A model generated the notes under the pieces. It ran no database searches and was not told where the DNA came from. It saw only the letters and a program-made list of their open reading frames with translations. Shown in pieces: positions 46,995 through 54,344 of a stretch of DNA of 64,000 nt. This DNA comes from Pseudomonas grimontii (GTDB lineage: Bacteria > Pseudomonadota > Gammaproteobacteria > Pseudomonadales > Pseudomonadaceae). Made by a program: the position numbers and the translations under genes. Positions within the stretch are counted from its first letter, which is position 1; the number at the start of each line of letters is the position of its first letter. The stretch spans positions 106,123 through 170,122 of the forward strand of contig NZ_VFES01000017.1 in NCBI RefSeq assembly GCF_007858185.1, given 5' to 3'.

Positions 46995-49745
46995 TCAGAA
47001 TTTGTATTCCAGCATTCCGCTCAGGGTTCGCCCGCGCGCCAGGCTGAGGTTGTTGGCGTCGCCCATGGCGACGAAATAGGCTTCATCGGTGGCGTTTTCC
47101 AGCGCCAGTGCAATGTTCAATTGATCGGTCATCCAGTAACTGGCGTACAGGTCATAGAGCGTGTACTTGGGCCACATCGCCTGATCCATCAGTTCGTAGC
47201 CCTGCTGATTGAGGTTTTCGCCGTTGCCCGAGCTGTAGCGCACACGCACACCGGTATCCAGGCGTTTTTCCAGCAAGCGCGTACCCAGCGTCAGCGAGCC
47301 GCGATCGGCAGGCATGTACGTGGCGTTCCCCATGATTCGCCCGCAGCTTTCCTTGTTGTTGGCGACGTCGTCATCCAACACTTCATAGGTGGTGACCGGC
47401 CGTATGCTGATGCGCCCATCCGGCAGTGTGAAGCGCTCCAGGCGCGTGGTCCTTGGCCCGGTGGTCTTGGCGCCGCCCATGTAATAGTTCTTCGAGCAGA
47501 ACTCATTGCTGCCGATCATGTGGGTGTAGCTGAGGTTGGCGTACGCGCGCCCCATGTCGTAATTGAGCTGGTATTCGACCCCGCGAAACCGCGTCGGGTT
47601 GGTGTTATTGACGTAAGCCATGGTGCCGAGAAATCCACCCACCTGGGTTTCCGGCAAGCTGACGCTGGTGTTGAGGAAAGAGAAGTTTTCAATCCGGGTA
47701 TCGAAATAAGCCACCTTCATGCCGAGGCGGTCATCACTGAAGAACAAGCCCTCCTTGAAGACATTCATGCCCACTTCCCAATCCCGTGACTCTTCAGGCT
47801 TGAGGTACGGGTTGGGAAACACGCGCTCTCCCGAACCACCACCGTGGGGTCGGCCGGTCATGAAGGTTTCGGTCACCGCCGGTGGCCGCCAGCCCTTGCC
47901 CCAACGGGTATAGAGTTGCAGCCAGTCCACGCCCGGCTTCACCGCAAGACCGAAGGTGGGGGAAAACTGGCCTTCTTCACGGTCAACCTCGATCACTTCC
48001 GAGACACGCCTGGCGCCGACGAGGCTGTTGTAGAAACGATCACGCCGGTACAGGGTCATGCCGGTTTCGCCTTCGAGCCGATAGCGGTCATAACGCAAGC
48101 CCGCATCCAGGGTCAGCCAGCCGCCATAGTCGTACTGCGCGTTGTTGAACAGGCTGGCGATGGTACGTTTGCCCCCCGGCGTACTGCCCTCTGAGTAAGG
48201 CAACAAGCCCAGGTTGTTGGTGGCTTCCACTTTGTTGGTGCGTGGCTTGAACTCGTCCTGATACAGCTCCACACCGTAGTTCCAGGTGACATGCCCCCGC
48301 TCGCCAAAATCAAACCGTGAGGTGTTGTCACCCTGCAGGCCCCAGGTGTCGGTCTGGAAGTGATCGGTGTAGGCACCGACGTAGTTACCGGTACCCGGCG
48401 ACGCCTGGTTGGGGCTGTTGCCGCGATCCATCTGGGTGGTGACGTAATAGAGCTTGGCCTTGAGATCGATCAGCGGGTTGTCCGGGCTGTAGCTGTAGTC
48501 CAGCGCGACGTTTTTCGCGTTGAGATTGTTTTTGCTGGTGCGCACGTAGTAGGTGCTCTGAAGGTCGTCGGCGATATAGCCCCAGGCATCGTTACTGTCG
48601 GTGTCGGTTTCCAGGTAGCTCAACTGCAGGCGTTGGTCGTTGGGCAGGTTCAGGCCAAACTTGACGATCTGTGAGCGGGTCACGCTGCCGGTGTCGCCGA
48701 CTTCGCTGTTCAACCAGTCGTCGAAGGCAGCCGGCGCATACTTCCTGGCCCGCAGGTTGGTGCCCAGGTTGTCGTCGTTGTGCCTGCCGGCGCGGTAGTT
48801 ACCGAAATGCCGCTCGCTGTAGCCCAGCAATACATCGCCGCGCTCATCACCAAAGGCAAACACGCCGCTGCCGTTGAAGTCGGTGCCGTTACCCAGCGCT
48901 CCGATGCCGCTGCCGGCGCGAAGGCGGCCGCCGTAGTCCTTGCCGTCTTTGAGAAACTCACTGGCATCCAGGGTCTTGAACGACGCAATGCCGCCCAACA
49001 CCGCAGCGCCGCCCTGCCCCGACTGGCTGCCTTTGTCGATCTCGATGCTGGAGATGAACTCCGGGTCGATCAGCATGGTGCCGTTACGCTGCTGGTGGCC
49101 GTTGACGTTGAAGTTCTGGCGCATGCCGTCGATGTTCATGTTCACGCGGCCATAGTCCTGCACGCCGCGAATATTCACCGACAGGCCGGGGTCGCGCTGG
49201 TCGACGGCAGTGTAGACGCCGGCGGTTTCTTCAAGCATGTCGGCGGCATGGCGGGGCGGACGTTTATCGATCATGTCCCGGCTGATCACCGCCACGGACT
49301 TTGGGGTCTGGTACACCCAGTCGCTGGCCTGGCCATTGGTGTTGCCGGTGATGGTGGTGGTACCCACGGTGATGGCTCCAACGTGGTCGTCGCTGACACG
49401 GTTGAGGGTGACCTGCCGCTCGCCGGTAAAGCGATATTCCACCGGTGTGGCACCGAGCAATCGGCCAAGCCCTTCCTGCACGCTGAAGCTGCCTTTGAGC
49501 GCGGTGCTGCTCAAGCCTTGCAGGCGCGGGCTGTCGAACAACACCTGCAAACCGGCTTGGTCGGCAAAGGCCAATATGGCACTGCCCAAGGATTGCGCCG
49601 GCACATCGAACGCCAGCACCGCCGGCTGGGCAGCGCCCACCTGAGGCTGCGCCGCATACACGGGAGCGATTGCGGCGAATAAGCCCAAGTGGATGGCCAG
49701 GGCTAACCGGCTACCGGTGATACGCCCCTTGGTGAGTGCTGACAT
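46995..49745 (-). CDS. hasR: TonB-dependent hemophore/heme receptor HasR
   Basis: The 916-residue outer-membrane receptor has a signal peptide (ending near PVYA), an N-terminal signalling (STN) domain (FDVPAQSLGSAILAFADQAG), a plug with the TonB box region before ISRDMIDKRPPRHAADMLEE, and a 22-strand barrel ending in Phe (GMLEYKF). Candidate heme ligands are His in the plug (NVNGHQQRNG) and in the extracellular loop MTGRPHGGGSGE. It takes heme from HasA and, through the STN domain, activates HasS and HasI. The start at 49745 (MSALTKGR) follows AGGGAAACCAG. Confidence 0.95.
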   Translation of the reverse strand: MSALTKGRITGSRLALAIHLGLFAAIAPVYAAQPQVGAAQPAVLAFDVPAQSLGSAILAFADQAGLQVLFDSPRLQGLSSTALKGSFSVQEGLGRLLGATPVEYRFTGERQVTLNRVSDDHVGAITVGTTTITGNTNGQASDWVYQTPKSVAVISRDMIDKRPPRHAADMLEETAGVYTAVDQRDPGLSVNIRGVQDYGRVNMNIDGMRQNFNVNGHQQRNGTMLIDPEFISSIEIDKGSQSGQGGAAVLGGIASFKTLDASEFLKDGKDYGGRLRAGSGIGALGNGTDFNGSGVFAFGDERGDVLLGYSERHFGNYRAGRHNDDNLGTNLRARKYAPAAFDDWLNSEVGDTGSVTRSQIVKFGLNLPNDQRLQLSYLETDTDSNDAWGYIADDLQSTYYVRTSKNNLNAKNVALDYSYSPDNPLIDLKAKLYYVTTQMDRGNSPNQASPGTGNYVGAYTDHFQTDTWGLQGDNTSRFDFGERGHVTWNYGVELYQDEFKPRTNKVEATNNLGLLPYSEGSTPGGKRTIASLFNNAQYDYGGWLTLDAGLRYDRYRLEGETGMTLYRRDRFYNSLVGARRVSEVIEVDREEGQFSPTFGLAVKPGVDWLQLYTRWGKGWRPPAVTETFMTGRPHGGGSGERVFPNPYLKPEESRDWEVGMNVFKEGLFFSDDRLGMKVAYFDTRIENFSFLNTSVSLPETQVGGFLGTMAYVNNTNPTRFRGVEYQLNYDMGRAYANLSYTHMIGSNEFCSKNYYMGGAKTTGPRTTRLERFTLPDGRISIRPVTTYEVLDDDVANNKESCGRIMGNATYMPADRGSLTLGTRLLEKRLDTGVRVRYSSGNGENLNQQGYELMDQAMWPKYTLYDLYASYWMTDQLNIALALENATDEAYFVAMGDANNLSLARGRTLSGMLEYKF

Positions 49746-49895
49746 TTCTGGTTTCCCTGCGCTGATCGTATTTTTGTTTATGCGAATGCTTCTCACCTAG
49801 CAAGACGTACGAGGCGCAGGAAGTCAGTAAGACTTTTTCAAAAGTTTTTGAGCCGGGGGTTTTAAGCGAGTGGGAGCGGGCCTCCCACCGGGTCA

Positions 49896-50894
49896 TCAAT
49901 AGATCAGGCTGAGGCCTGCCAGGTCCAAGCGTTGCACTTGAAGTTCCTGGGTGAGGGTGCCGAGGGCGCTGTCGAGCATGTCGAGACGGAAGACGCCGCT
50001 GACTTCGCGCTCGCCCAGGTCGGCATGGGTCAACACCACCCGCCCTGGGCGGTAGCGATTGAGCTGCTCAATAACCTTGGCCAGGGGCTGGCGATCAAAG
50101 ATCAGCACACCCCGTCGCCAACTGGTGGCACGGTCTACATCGAACTGATCCAGGGGCACGACACCCTCCTGGGCGTTGTAGCGCACCGCCTGGCCCTCCT
50201 GGAGCACCCGGTCGCTCGGGCCTTTTTTCGGCGAGGCATGCAAAGAGACTTCGACGCTGTGCCGCAACACGCCCACCCATGCCTGGGGTTCGGCCTCGCG
50301 CGCCACCACAAACCGCGTGCCCAGCGCCCGCGTCTGCCCGCCGGCGCTCTGCACCACGAACGGGCGGGTCTCCTGACCCACCATCGGCGCCACATCAAAA
50401 ATCGCCGAACCCTGGATCAGGCTGATGCGCCGTTGCACGCCGTCGTAATCCAGGCGGATAGCACTCGCGGAATCCAGCTCCACCGTGCTGCCATCGGCCA
50501 AGTGCACGGTGCGCACCTCGCCCTTTTGGGTGACATAGTCAGCCTGCATGCGCAACCAGGCATCCGGCCCGCGCACCCAGCCAACGCTCGCCGCCACCAC
50601 GACCAGCGCCACCGCCGCCGCACGCTGCCACGGCCTTCGTCGCGAGGTTCGGCGCAGCGGCAGCGCCGCCGCAGACGGACGCTGGCGATACACCGGCTCG
50701 TCCTTATGCACCTCGCCCAACGCCGCCCAGGTCTGTTCGGCAAAGCGCAGCGCCGCTTCATGGCGGCTGTCGCAGGCGATCCACTGGCGCAGCTCGGCCT
50801 GCTCCTGGTCGGTCAGGGCACCGGCGTGCAGGCGCACCGCCCACTCGGCGGCCTCCTCGGTAATGCTGTGCTGTTGCTGACCCTGGCTATTCAC
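49896..50894 (-). CDS. hasS: FecR-type anti-sigma/signal-transducing protein HasS
   Basis: The 332-residue protein has an N-terminal cytoplasmic anti-sigma region (EEAAEWAVRLHAGALTDQEQ), one TM helix (about residues 90-112) and a periplasmic FecR domain (VQSAGGQTRALGTRF). Its C-terminal segment contacts the HasR signalling domain. It restrains HasI until heme-loaded HasA docks on HasR. The start is GTG at 50894. It is cotranscribed after hasI; a 150-base gap then separates it from hasR. Confidence 0.9.
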   Translation of the reverse strand: MNSQGQQQHSITEEAAEWAVRLHAGALTDQEQAELRQWIACDSRHEAALRFAEQTWAALGEVHKDEPVYRQRPSAAALPLRRTSRRRPWQRAAAVALVVVAASVGWVRGPDAWLRMQADYVTQKGEVRTVHLADGSTVELDSASAIRLDYDGVQRRISLIQGSAIFDVAPMVGQETRPFVVQSAGGQTRALGTRFVVAREAEPQAWVGVLRHSVEVSLHASPKKGPSDRVLQEGQAVRYNAQEGVVPLDQFDVDRATSWRRGVLIFDRQPLAKVIEQLNRYRPGRVVLTHADLGEREVSGVFRLDMLDSALGTLTQELQVQRLDLAGLSLIY

Positions 50895-50957
50895 GTGTGA
50901 ATCTCGAATTTTTCGTTATATGACGCTGTGACGTCTGAGCTGAGGTTTTTCCGTAAT

Positions 50958-51479
50958 TCATTCGTCGGATGGCCCCACCTCACCGTCCTGCAAGCGCTGC
51001 ATCACATACGCCAACGCCTTGGCCAAGTGCTTTTGCACGGAACTGTCGGAGATATCCAAATGCCGGGCAACCTGGGCGTGGGTCATGCCCTCTATACGGT
51101 TCAGACGGAAGATCTGCTGGGTTCGTTCCGGCAGCTCCGCCAACGCCTGCTTCAATGCCTGTCGCTGTTGCTGCGCCATTGCCTGAGCCTCCAACCCGGC
51201 CACGTCATCTTCAATCTCGGCCAGCGCCTCATGGGGCACGGAATCTGTCTTGCGCCGCGCTTCCTGGCGAATATGGTCGATCAGCAGATTGCTCGCCGTT
51301 CGATAGAGATAGCCCTGGGAGTTGTCGATACGCTCGCCGACCGGTTTTTCCGCCAGGCGCAGGAAGCTCTCCTGTACCAGGTCGGCAGCCAACTGCGGGT
51401 CCCGTACCTTGCGCGCCAGATACCCGCGCAGGGTATCGGCATGCTTGAGAAACAGGCCTTTGAGATCCACGTCCGACAA
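50958..51479 (-). CDS. hasI: ECF sigma factor HasI
   Basis: The 173-residue FecI-type sigma factor has region 2 (DLVQESFLRLAEKPV) and region 4 (LPERTQQIFRLNRIEGMTHAQVARHLDIS). It should direct transcription of hasR and downstream genes when released by HasS. The start is TTG at 51479 with AGGGAG five bases upstream; a GTG three codons later is badly placed for that site. A Fur-box-like sequence lies upstream at 51530. It heads the has operon. Confidence 0.9.
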   Translation of the reverse strand: MSDVDLKGLFLKHADTLRGYLARKVRDPQLAADLVQESFLRLAEKPVGERIDNSQGYLYRTASNLLIDHIRQEARRKTDSVPHEALAEIEDDVAGLEAQAMAQQQRQALKQALAELPERTQQIFRLNRIEGMTHAQVARHLDISDSSVQKHLAKALAYVMQRLQDGEVGPSDE

Positions 51480-51529
51480 ACCGACTCCCTGGAATGTAAA
51501 GGAAACAGGCGGGCATCTTAAGCGTTATC

Positions 51530-51548
51530 GAGAATGATTTTCAATTGA
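51530..51548. promoter_or_regulatory. Candidate Fur box upstream of hasI
   Basis: GAGAATGATTTTCAATTGA resembles the 19-bp Fur consensus of inverted GATAAT units with several mismatches. It is located 51 bases before the hasI start, where iron repression of a heme-uptake sigma factor is expected. Confidence 0.6.
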
Positions 51549-51588
51549 TATGTAGTCTGATTCGAACCTGCACACTGCGCGATTAAGA

Positions 51589-51603
51589 GTTCGATAATCG
51601 AAC
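51589..51603. promoter_or_regulatory. PcaR-type operator upstream of aroQ2
   Basis: GTTCGATAATCGAAC is a perfect 15-bp palindrome 84 bases before the aroQ start. It differs by one base from GTTCGATAATCGCAC, the site bound by the IclR-family regulator PcaR at the P. putida pcaIJ promoter. A weaker related word (ATTCGAACCTGCAC) lies at 51560. Confidence 0.65.
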
Positions 51604-51686
51604 ATATCCGCTGCCATCAATTGACCAAATTAACTAACCAGTACATTTTATCCCCACAACGAACAAGAACTGTGGAGATACCCTTT

Positions 51687-52136
51687 ATGCCGCCCATCGT
51701 GCTGGTGCTCAACGGCCCCAACCTCAACCTGCTCGGCACCCGCGAACCCGCGACCTACGGCCATGAAACCCTGGCCGACGTCGCTGCCCTGTGCGGCCGC
51801 AGCGCCGAACAGCTGGGACTGAAAATCGAATTTCGGCAGACCAATCACGAGGGCGAACTGCTGGACTGGATCCACGGCGCCCGCGCCCGCTGCGCCGGTA
51901 TCGTGATCAATCCGGCCGCCTGGACGCACACTTCGGTGGCGATTCGCGATGCCCTGGTAGCCAGTGAAGTGCCAGTGATCGAGGTGCACTTATCCAATGT
52001 GCATGCGCGCGAGGCGTTCCGGCATCACTCATTCGTGTCGCCCATCGCCAAGGCGGTGCTCGCGGGCTTTGGCAGCCATGGCTACCACTTGGCCCTGGAA
52101 CATTTCAGCCAGTTGCTGAAGGGGTCGGCCCGATGA
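51687..52136 (+). CDS. aroQ: Catabolic type II 3-dehydroquinate dehydratase (AroQ paralog)
   Basis: The 149-residue dodecameric enzyme removes water from 3-dehydroquinate to give 3-dehydroshikimate. NGPNLNLLG, the catalytic Tyr loop (TREPATYG) and catalytic His region EVHLSNVHAREAFRHHS are intact. The ATG at 51687 follows GTGGAGATACC; the upstream open frame to 51621 is not conserved. It overlaps the aroE-like gene by four bases. Its location beside quiC, the TetR gene and a carrier argues for quinate catabolism rather than aromatic amino acid synthesis; PA0245 is the likely counterpart. Confidence 0.92.
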   Translation: MPPIVLVLNGPNLNLLGTREPATYGHETLADVAALCGRSAEQLGLKIEFRQTNHEGELLDWIHGARARCAGIVINPAAWTHTSVAIRDALVASEVPVIEVHLSNVHAREAFRHHSFVSPIAKAVLAGFGSHGYHLALEHFSQLLKGSAR

Positions 52137-52981
52137 AACCGCGCATCCTCGCCGGCCTGATCGGCGCCGGCATCCAGGCCTCCCGCACCCCCGCCCTGCA
52201 TGAGCAGGAAGGCGACGCCCAAGGCTTGCGTTACCTGTATCGCCTGATTGACCTTGAGCCCCTGCACCTGGACATCAACGCCCTGCCCGACCTGCTGGAC
52301 GCTGCCGAGTTGATGCACTTCACCGGATTGAACATTACCTACCCGTGCAAGCAGGCGATCCTACCGCTACTCGATGATTTGTCCGACGAGGCCCGAGGCA
52401 TCGGCGCGGTCAACACCGTGGTCTTCAAGGACGGCAAGCGTATCGGCCATAACACCGACTGCCTGGGATTTGCCGAGGGCTTTCGCCGCAACCTGAACGA
52501 TGTTCCGCGCCAACGCGTGGTGCAGATGGGCGCGGGTGGCGCAGGCGCCGCAGTGGCGCATGCGTTATTGGCGGAGGGTGTCGAACATTTGAGTATTTTC
52601 GACGTGGACGCCAGCCGCGCCCGCGACCTTGTGGATAACCTCGCCCAGCGTTTCGGCACCGGCCGCGCCCAGGTCGGCACCGACCTTGCAAACGCCATGG
52701 CCGAGGCGGACGGCCTGGTCAACACCACGCCGATGGGCATGACCAAACTGCCCGGTACCCCGGTGCCAGCGACACTGCTGAGAGCCGAACTGTGGGTAGC
52801 TGAAATTGTGTATTTCCCGCTGGAGACCGAACTGCTGCGCGACGCCCGCGCCTTGGGCTGCCGCACCCTGGATGGCGGCAACATGGCGGTGTTCCAGGCG
52901 GTGAAGGCATTTGAACTGTTCAGCGGTGAGGTGCCGGACGCGCAGCGAATGCTCGCGCACTTCAAAAGCATGAATACCTGA
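52133..52981 (+). CDS. Quinate/shikimate dehydrogenase (AroE paralog)
   Basis: The 282-residue NAD(P) enzyme oxidises shikimate and/or quinate. The substrate site reads IQASRTPALHE (S-x-T-P instead of the biosynthetic S-x-S-P), the Lys and Asp dyad lies in LNITYPCKQ and GHNTDCLGF, and the nucleotide loop is GAGGAGAAVAHA. These features resemble the catabolic PA0244/RifI2 group. It is coupled to aroQ2 by an ATGA overlap. The 3' end of the gene (from 52949) has been duplicated downstream at 53208-53240. Confidence 0.88.
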   Translation: MKPRILAGLIGAGIQASRTPALHEQEGDAQGLRYLYRLIDLEPLHLDINALPDLLDAAELMHFTGLNITYPCKQAILPLLDDLSDEARGIGAVNTVVFKDGKRIGHNTDCLGFAEGFRRNLNDVPRQRVVQMGAGGAGAAVAHALLAEGVEHLSIFDVDASRARDLVDNLAQRFGTGRAQVGTDLANAMAEADGLVNTTPMGMTKLPGTPVPATLLRAELWVAEIVYFPLETELLRDARALGCRTLDGGNMAVFQAVKAFELFSGEVPDAQRMLAHFKSMNT

Positions 52982-53002
52982 CCGACGAAACCGGATCAAA
53001 AA

Positions 53003-53093
53003 ATGTGGGAGGGGGCTTGCCCCCGATTGCGGTGGGTCAGCTACACATAAGCTGACTGATCCACTGCTATCGGGAGCAAGCCCCCTCCCACAT
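53003..53093. repeat. GI-type REPIN, first copy
   Basis: Standard outward GTGGGAG arms, with loop GATTGCGGTGGGTCAG to CACTGCTATC. It was duplicated together with its flanks, not by independent transposition: the copy at 53260 has the same flanking bases on both sides. Confidence 0.92.
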
Positions 53094-53101
53094 TGGGTTA
53101 G

Positions 53102-53199
53102 GCGGTGTACTCAGGCCTGCAGGTAGCGCAACACCGACTCGCAAATCATCTCGCGATGCCGCTGTTTAACCACCTCATCCGACAGGTCGATCTGAAAGA
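53102..53199 (-). pseudogene. Duplicated 3' fragment of the tetR gene
   Basis: The minus strand encodes the same C-terminal residues as the intact TetR protein (…ICESVLRYLQA) but has no upstream coding part; the match stops at the junction near 53200. It differs by about four bases from 53590-53687. Confidence 0.85.
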
Positions 53200-53343
53200 G
53201 CTACCGCATGCTCGCGCACCTCAAAAGCATGAATACCTGACCGACGAAACCGGATCAAAAAATGTGGGAGGGGGCTTGCCCCCGATTGCGGTGGGTCAGC
53301 TACACATAAGCTGACTGATCTACTGCTATCGGGGGCAAGCCCC

Positions 53344-53561
53344 AATGCCAGTCAGTTAAGGAGGAACACTGTAACTGTGGCGAGCGGGCTTGCCCCGCGT
53401 TGGGCTGCGAAGCAGCCCCAAAACACAGCGCCGAAGCTGCCTGGCGCACTGCAGCGCTCTTATTGGGGCTGCTGCGCAGCCCAACGCGGGCGGTGCGACG
53501 ATTCGGCAAGCCCGCTCGCCACAGGTAACTTGTCTGTTCTATCTCTTAACTGACTGGCATT
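53344..53561. mobile_element. MITE-like element with IS4-type terminal inverted repeats enclosing a GII REPIN
   Basis: The 218-bp element begins AATGCCAGTCAGTTAAG and ends with its exact 17-bp complement. These ends resemble IS4-family termini (AATGCC-N2-TCAGTTAAG). It lies in the right arm of the second GI REPIN. It has no coding capacity. Inside, at about 53377-53523, is a REP pair of another family (GTGGCGAGCGGGCTTGC) with a large GGGCTGCGAAGCAGCCC stem. Flanking 12-mers are GGGGCAAGCCCC and GGGGCTTGCCCC. Confidence 0.88.
53377..53523. repeat. GII-type REPIN inside the MITE-like element
   Basis: TGTGGCGAGCGGGCTTGC and its complement form the outer arms, with nested GTTGGGCTGCGAAGCAGC stems. 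The right arm carries the 15-bp cassette CGGTGCGACGATTCG (53491-53505) also seen in two GI REPINs of this window. Confidence 0.85.
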
Positions 53562-53598
53562 GGGGCTTGCCCCCTCCCACATTGGGTTAGGGGTGTAT

Positions 53599-54264
53599 TC
53601 AGGCCTGCAGGTAGCGCAACACCGACTCGCAAATCATCTCGCGATGCCGTTGTTTAACCGCCTCATCCGACAGGTCGATCTGAAAGATCTCACTGAACGT
53701 ATGGCGGTTGGACACCCGGTAAAAGCTGAATGAGTTGATCAGCAGGTGCACGTCCAACGGTTCCAGCCCTTCGCGGAACAGGCCCATCTCGGCGCCTCGG
53801 CGCAACGTCACCCCTAGCCCCTCGAGGATTTTGCTGTTCATCGCCTTGATCGTTTCGGTGCGTTTCACGTACTCGGCATTGTGGATATTTTCGATGCTGA
53901 CGATACGCACGAAATCGACGTTCTGATCGTGGTGATCAAAGGTGAACTCCACCAGCCGCCGAATCGCCTCTCGCGGTTCCAGCGCGGTGAGATTCATCCG
54001 CGTTTCGGTGTTGCGAATATCGCCGTAGAGCTTCTCCAGCACCTCGACGTACAACTGCTCCTTGCTGCCGAAGTAGTAATAGATCATGCGCTTGGAGGTA
54101 TGGATGCGCTCGGCGATGGCATCCACGCGAGCGCCGGACAGGCCCTGCTGAACAAACTCGACGATGGCTTCCTGGAGAATATTCTCGCGGGTCTTTTCCG
54201 GATTGTTCTTACGACTCTTGCGCGGTGCGTCTAACACCGCGGGGAGTTCGGGACTTGAGGTCAT
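53599..54264 (-). CDS. TetR-family regulator of quinate/shikimate genes
   Basis: The 221-residue protein has an N-terminal TetR HTH (about residues 20-75, TRENILQEAIVEFVQQGLSG through IHTSKRMIYYYFGSKEQLY) and an all-helical ligand domain. The start at 54264 (MTSSPELPAVL) is preferred over an open extension to 54333. Its place between the aroE-like gene and quiC matches PA0243. The likely ligand is a pathway compound such as quinate, shikimate or protocatechuate, and a candidate operator lies at 56317. Its last codons are duplicated upstream at 53102. Confidence 0.88.
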   Translation of the reverse strand: MTSSPELPAVLDAPRKSRKNNPEKTRENILQEAIVEFVQQGLSGARVDAIAERIHTSKRMIYYYFGSKEQLYVEVLEKLYGDIRNTETRMNLTALEPREAIRRLVEFTFDHHDQNVDFVRIVSIENIHNAEYVKRTETIKAMNSKILEGLGVTLRRGAEMGLFREGLEPLDVHLLINSFSFYRVSNRHTFSEIFQIDLSDEAVKQRHREMICESVLRYLQA

Positions 54265-54344
54265 GGTGCGCTCACGGCCATTTTTATTGTGCAGGCCGCG
54301 ATTATGGGCCGAGGCGTCTTGCGAAGGAAGCACCTCGCCTACCG

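Larger units (their letters stand above)
52949..53199. repeat. First copy of a tandem duplication (aroE end, REPIN, tetR end)
   Basis: This 251-base unit contains the last 33 bases of the aroE-like gene, a complete REPIN and a fragment equal to the last codons of the tetR gene (53102-53199, minus strand). It is followed at once by a second copy, 53208-53687, about 97 percent identical outside an inserted element. Confidence 0.9.
53208..53687. repeat. Second copy of the tandem duplication, interrupted by a MITE-like element
   Basis: It begins with the aroE-like 3' end and runs through a REPIN into the genuine tetR 3' end. At 480 bases it is 229 longer than the first copy. That equals the 218-bp inserted element plus a 12-bp flanking repeat, less a one-base indel. 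Confidence 0.9.
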
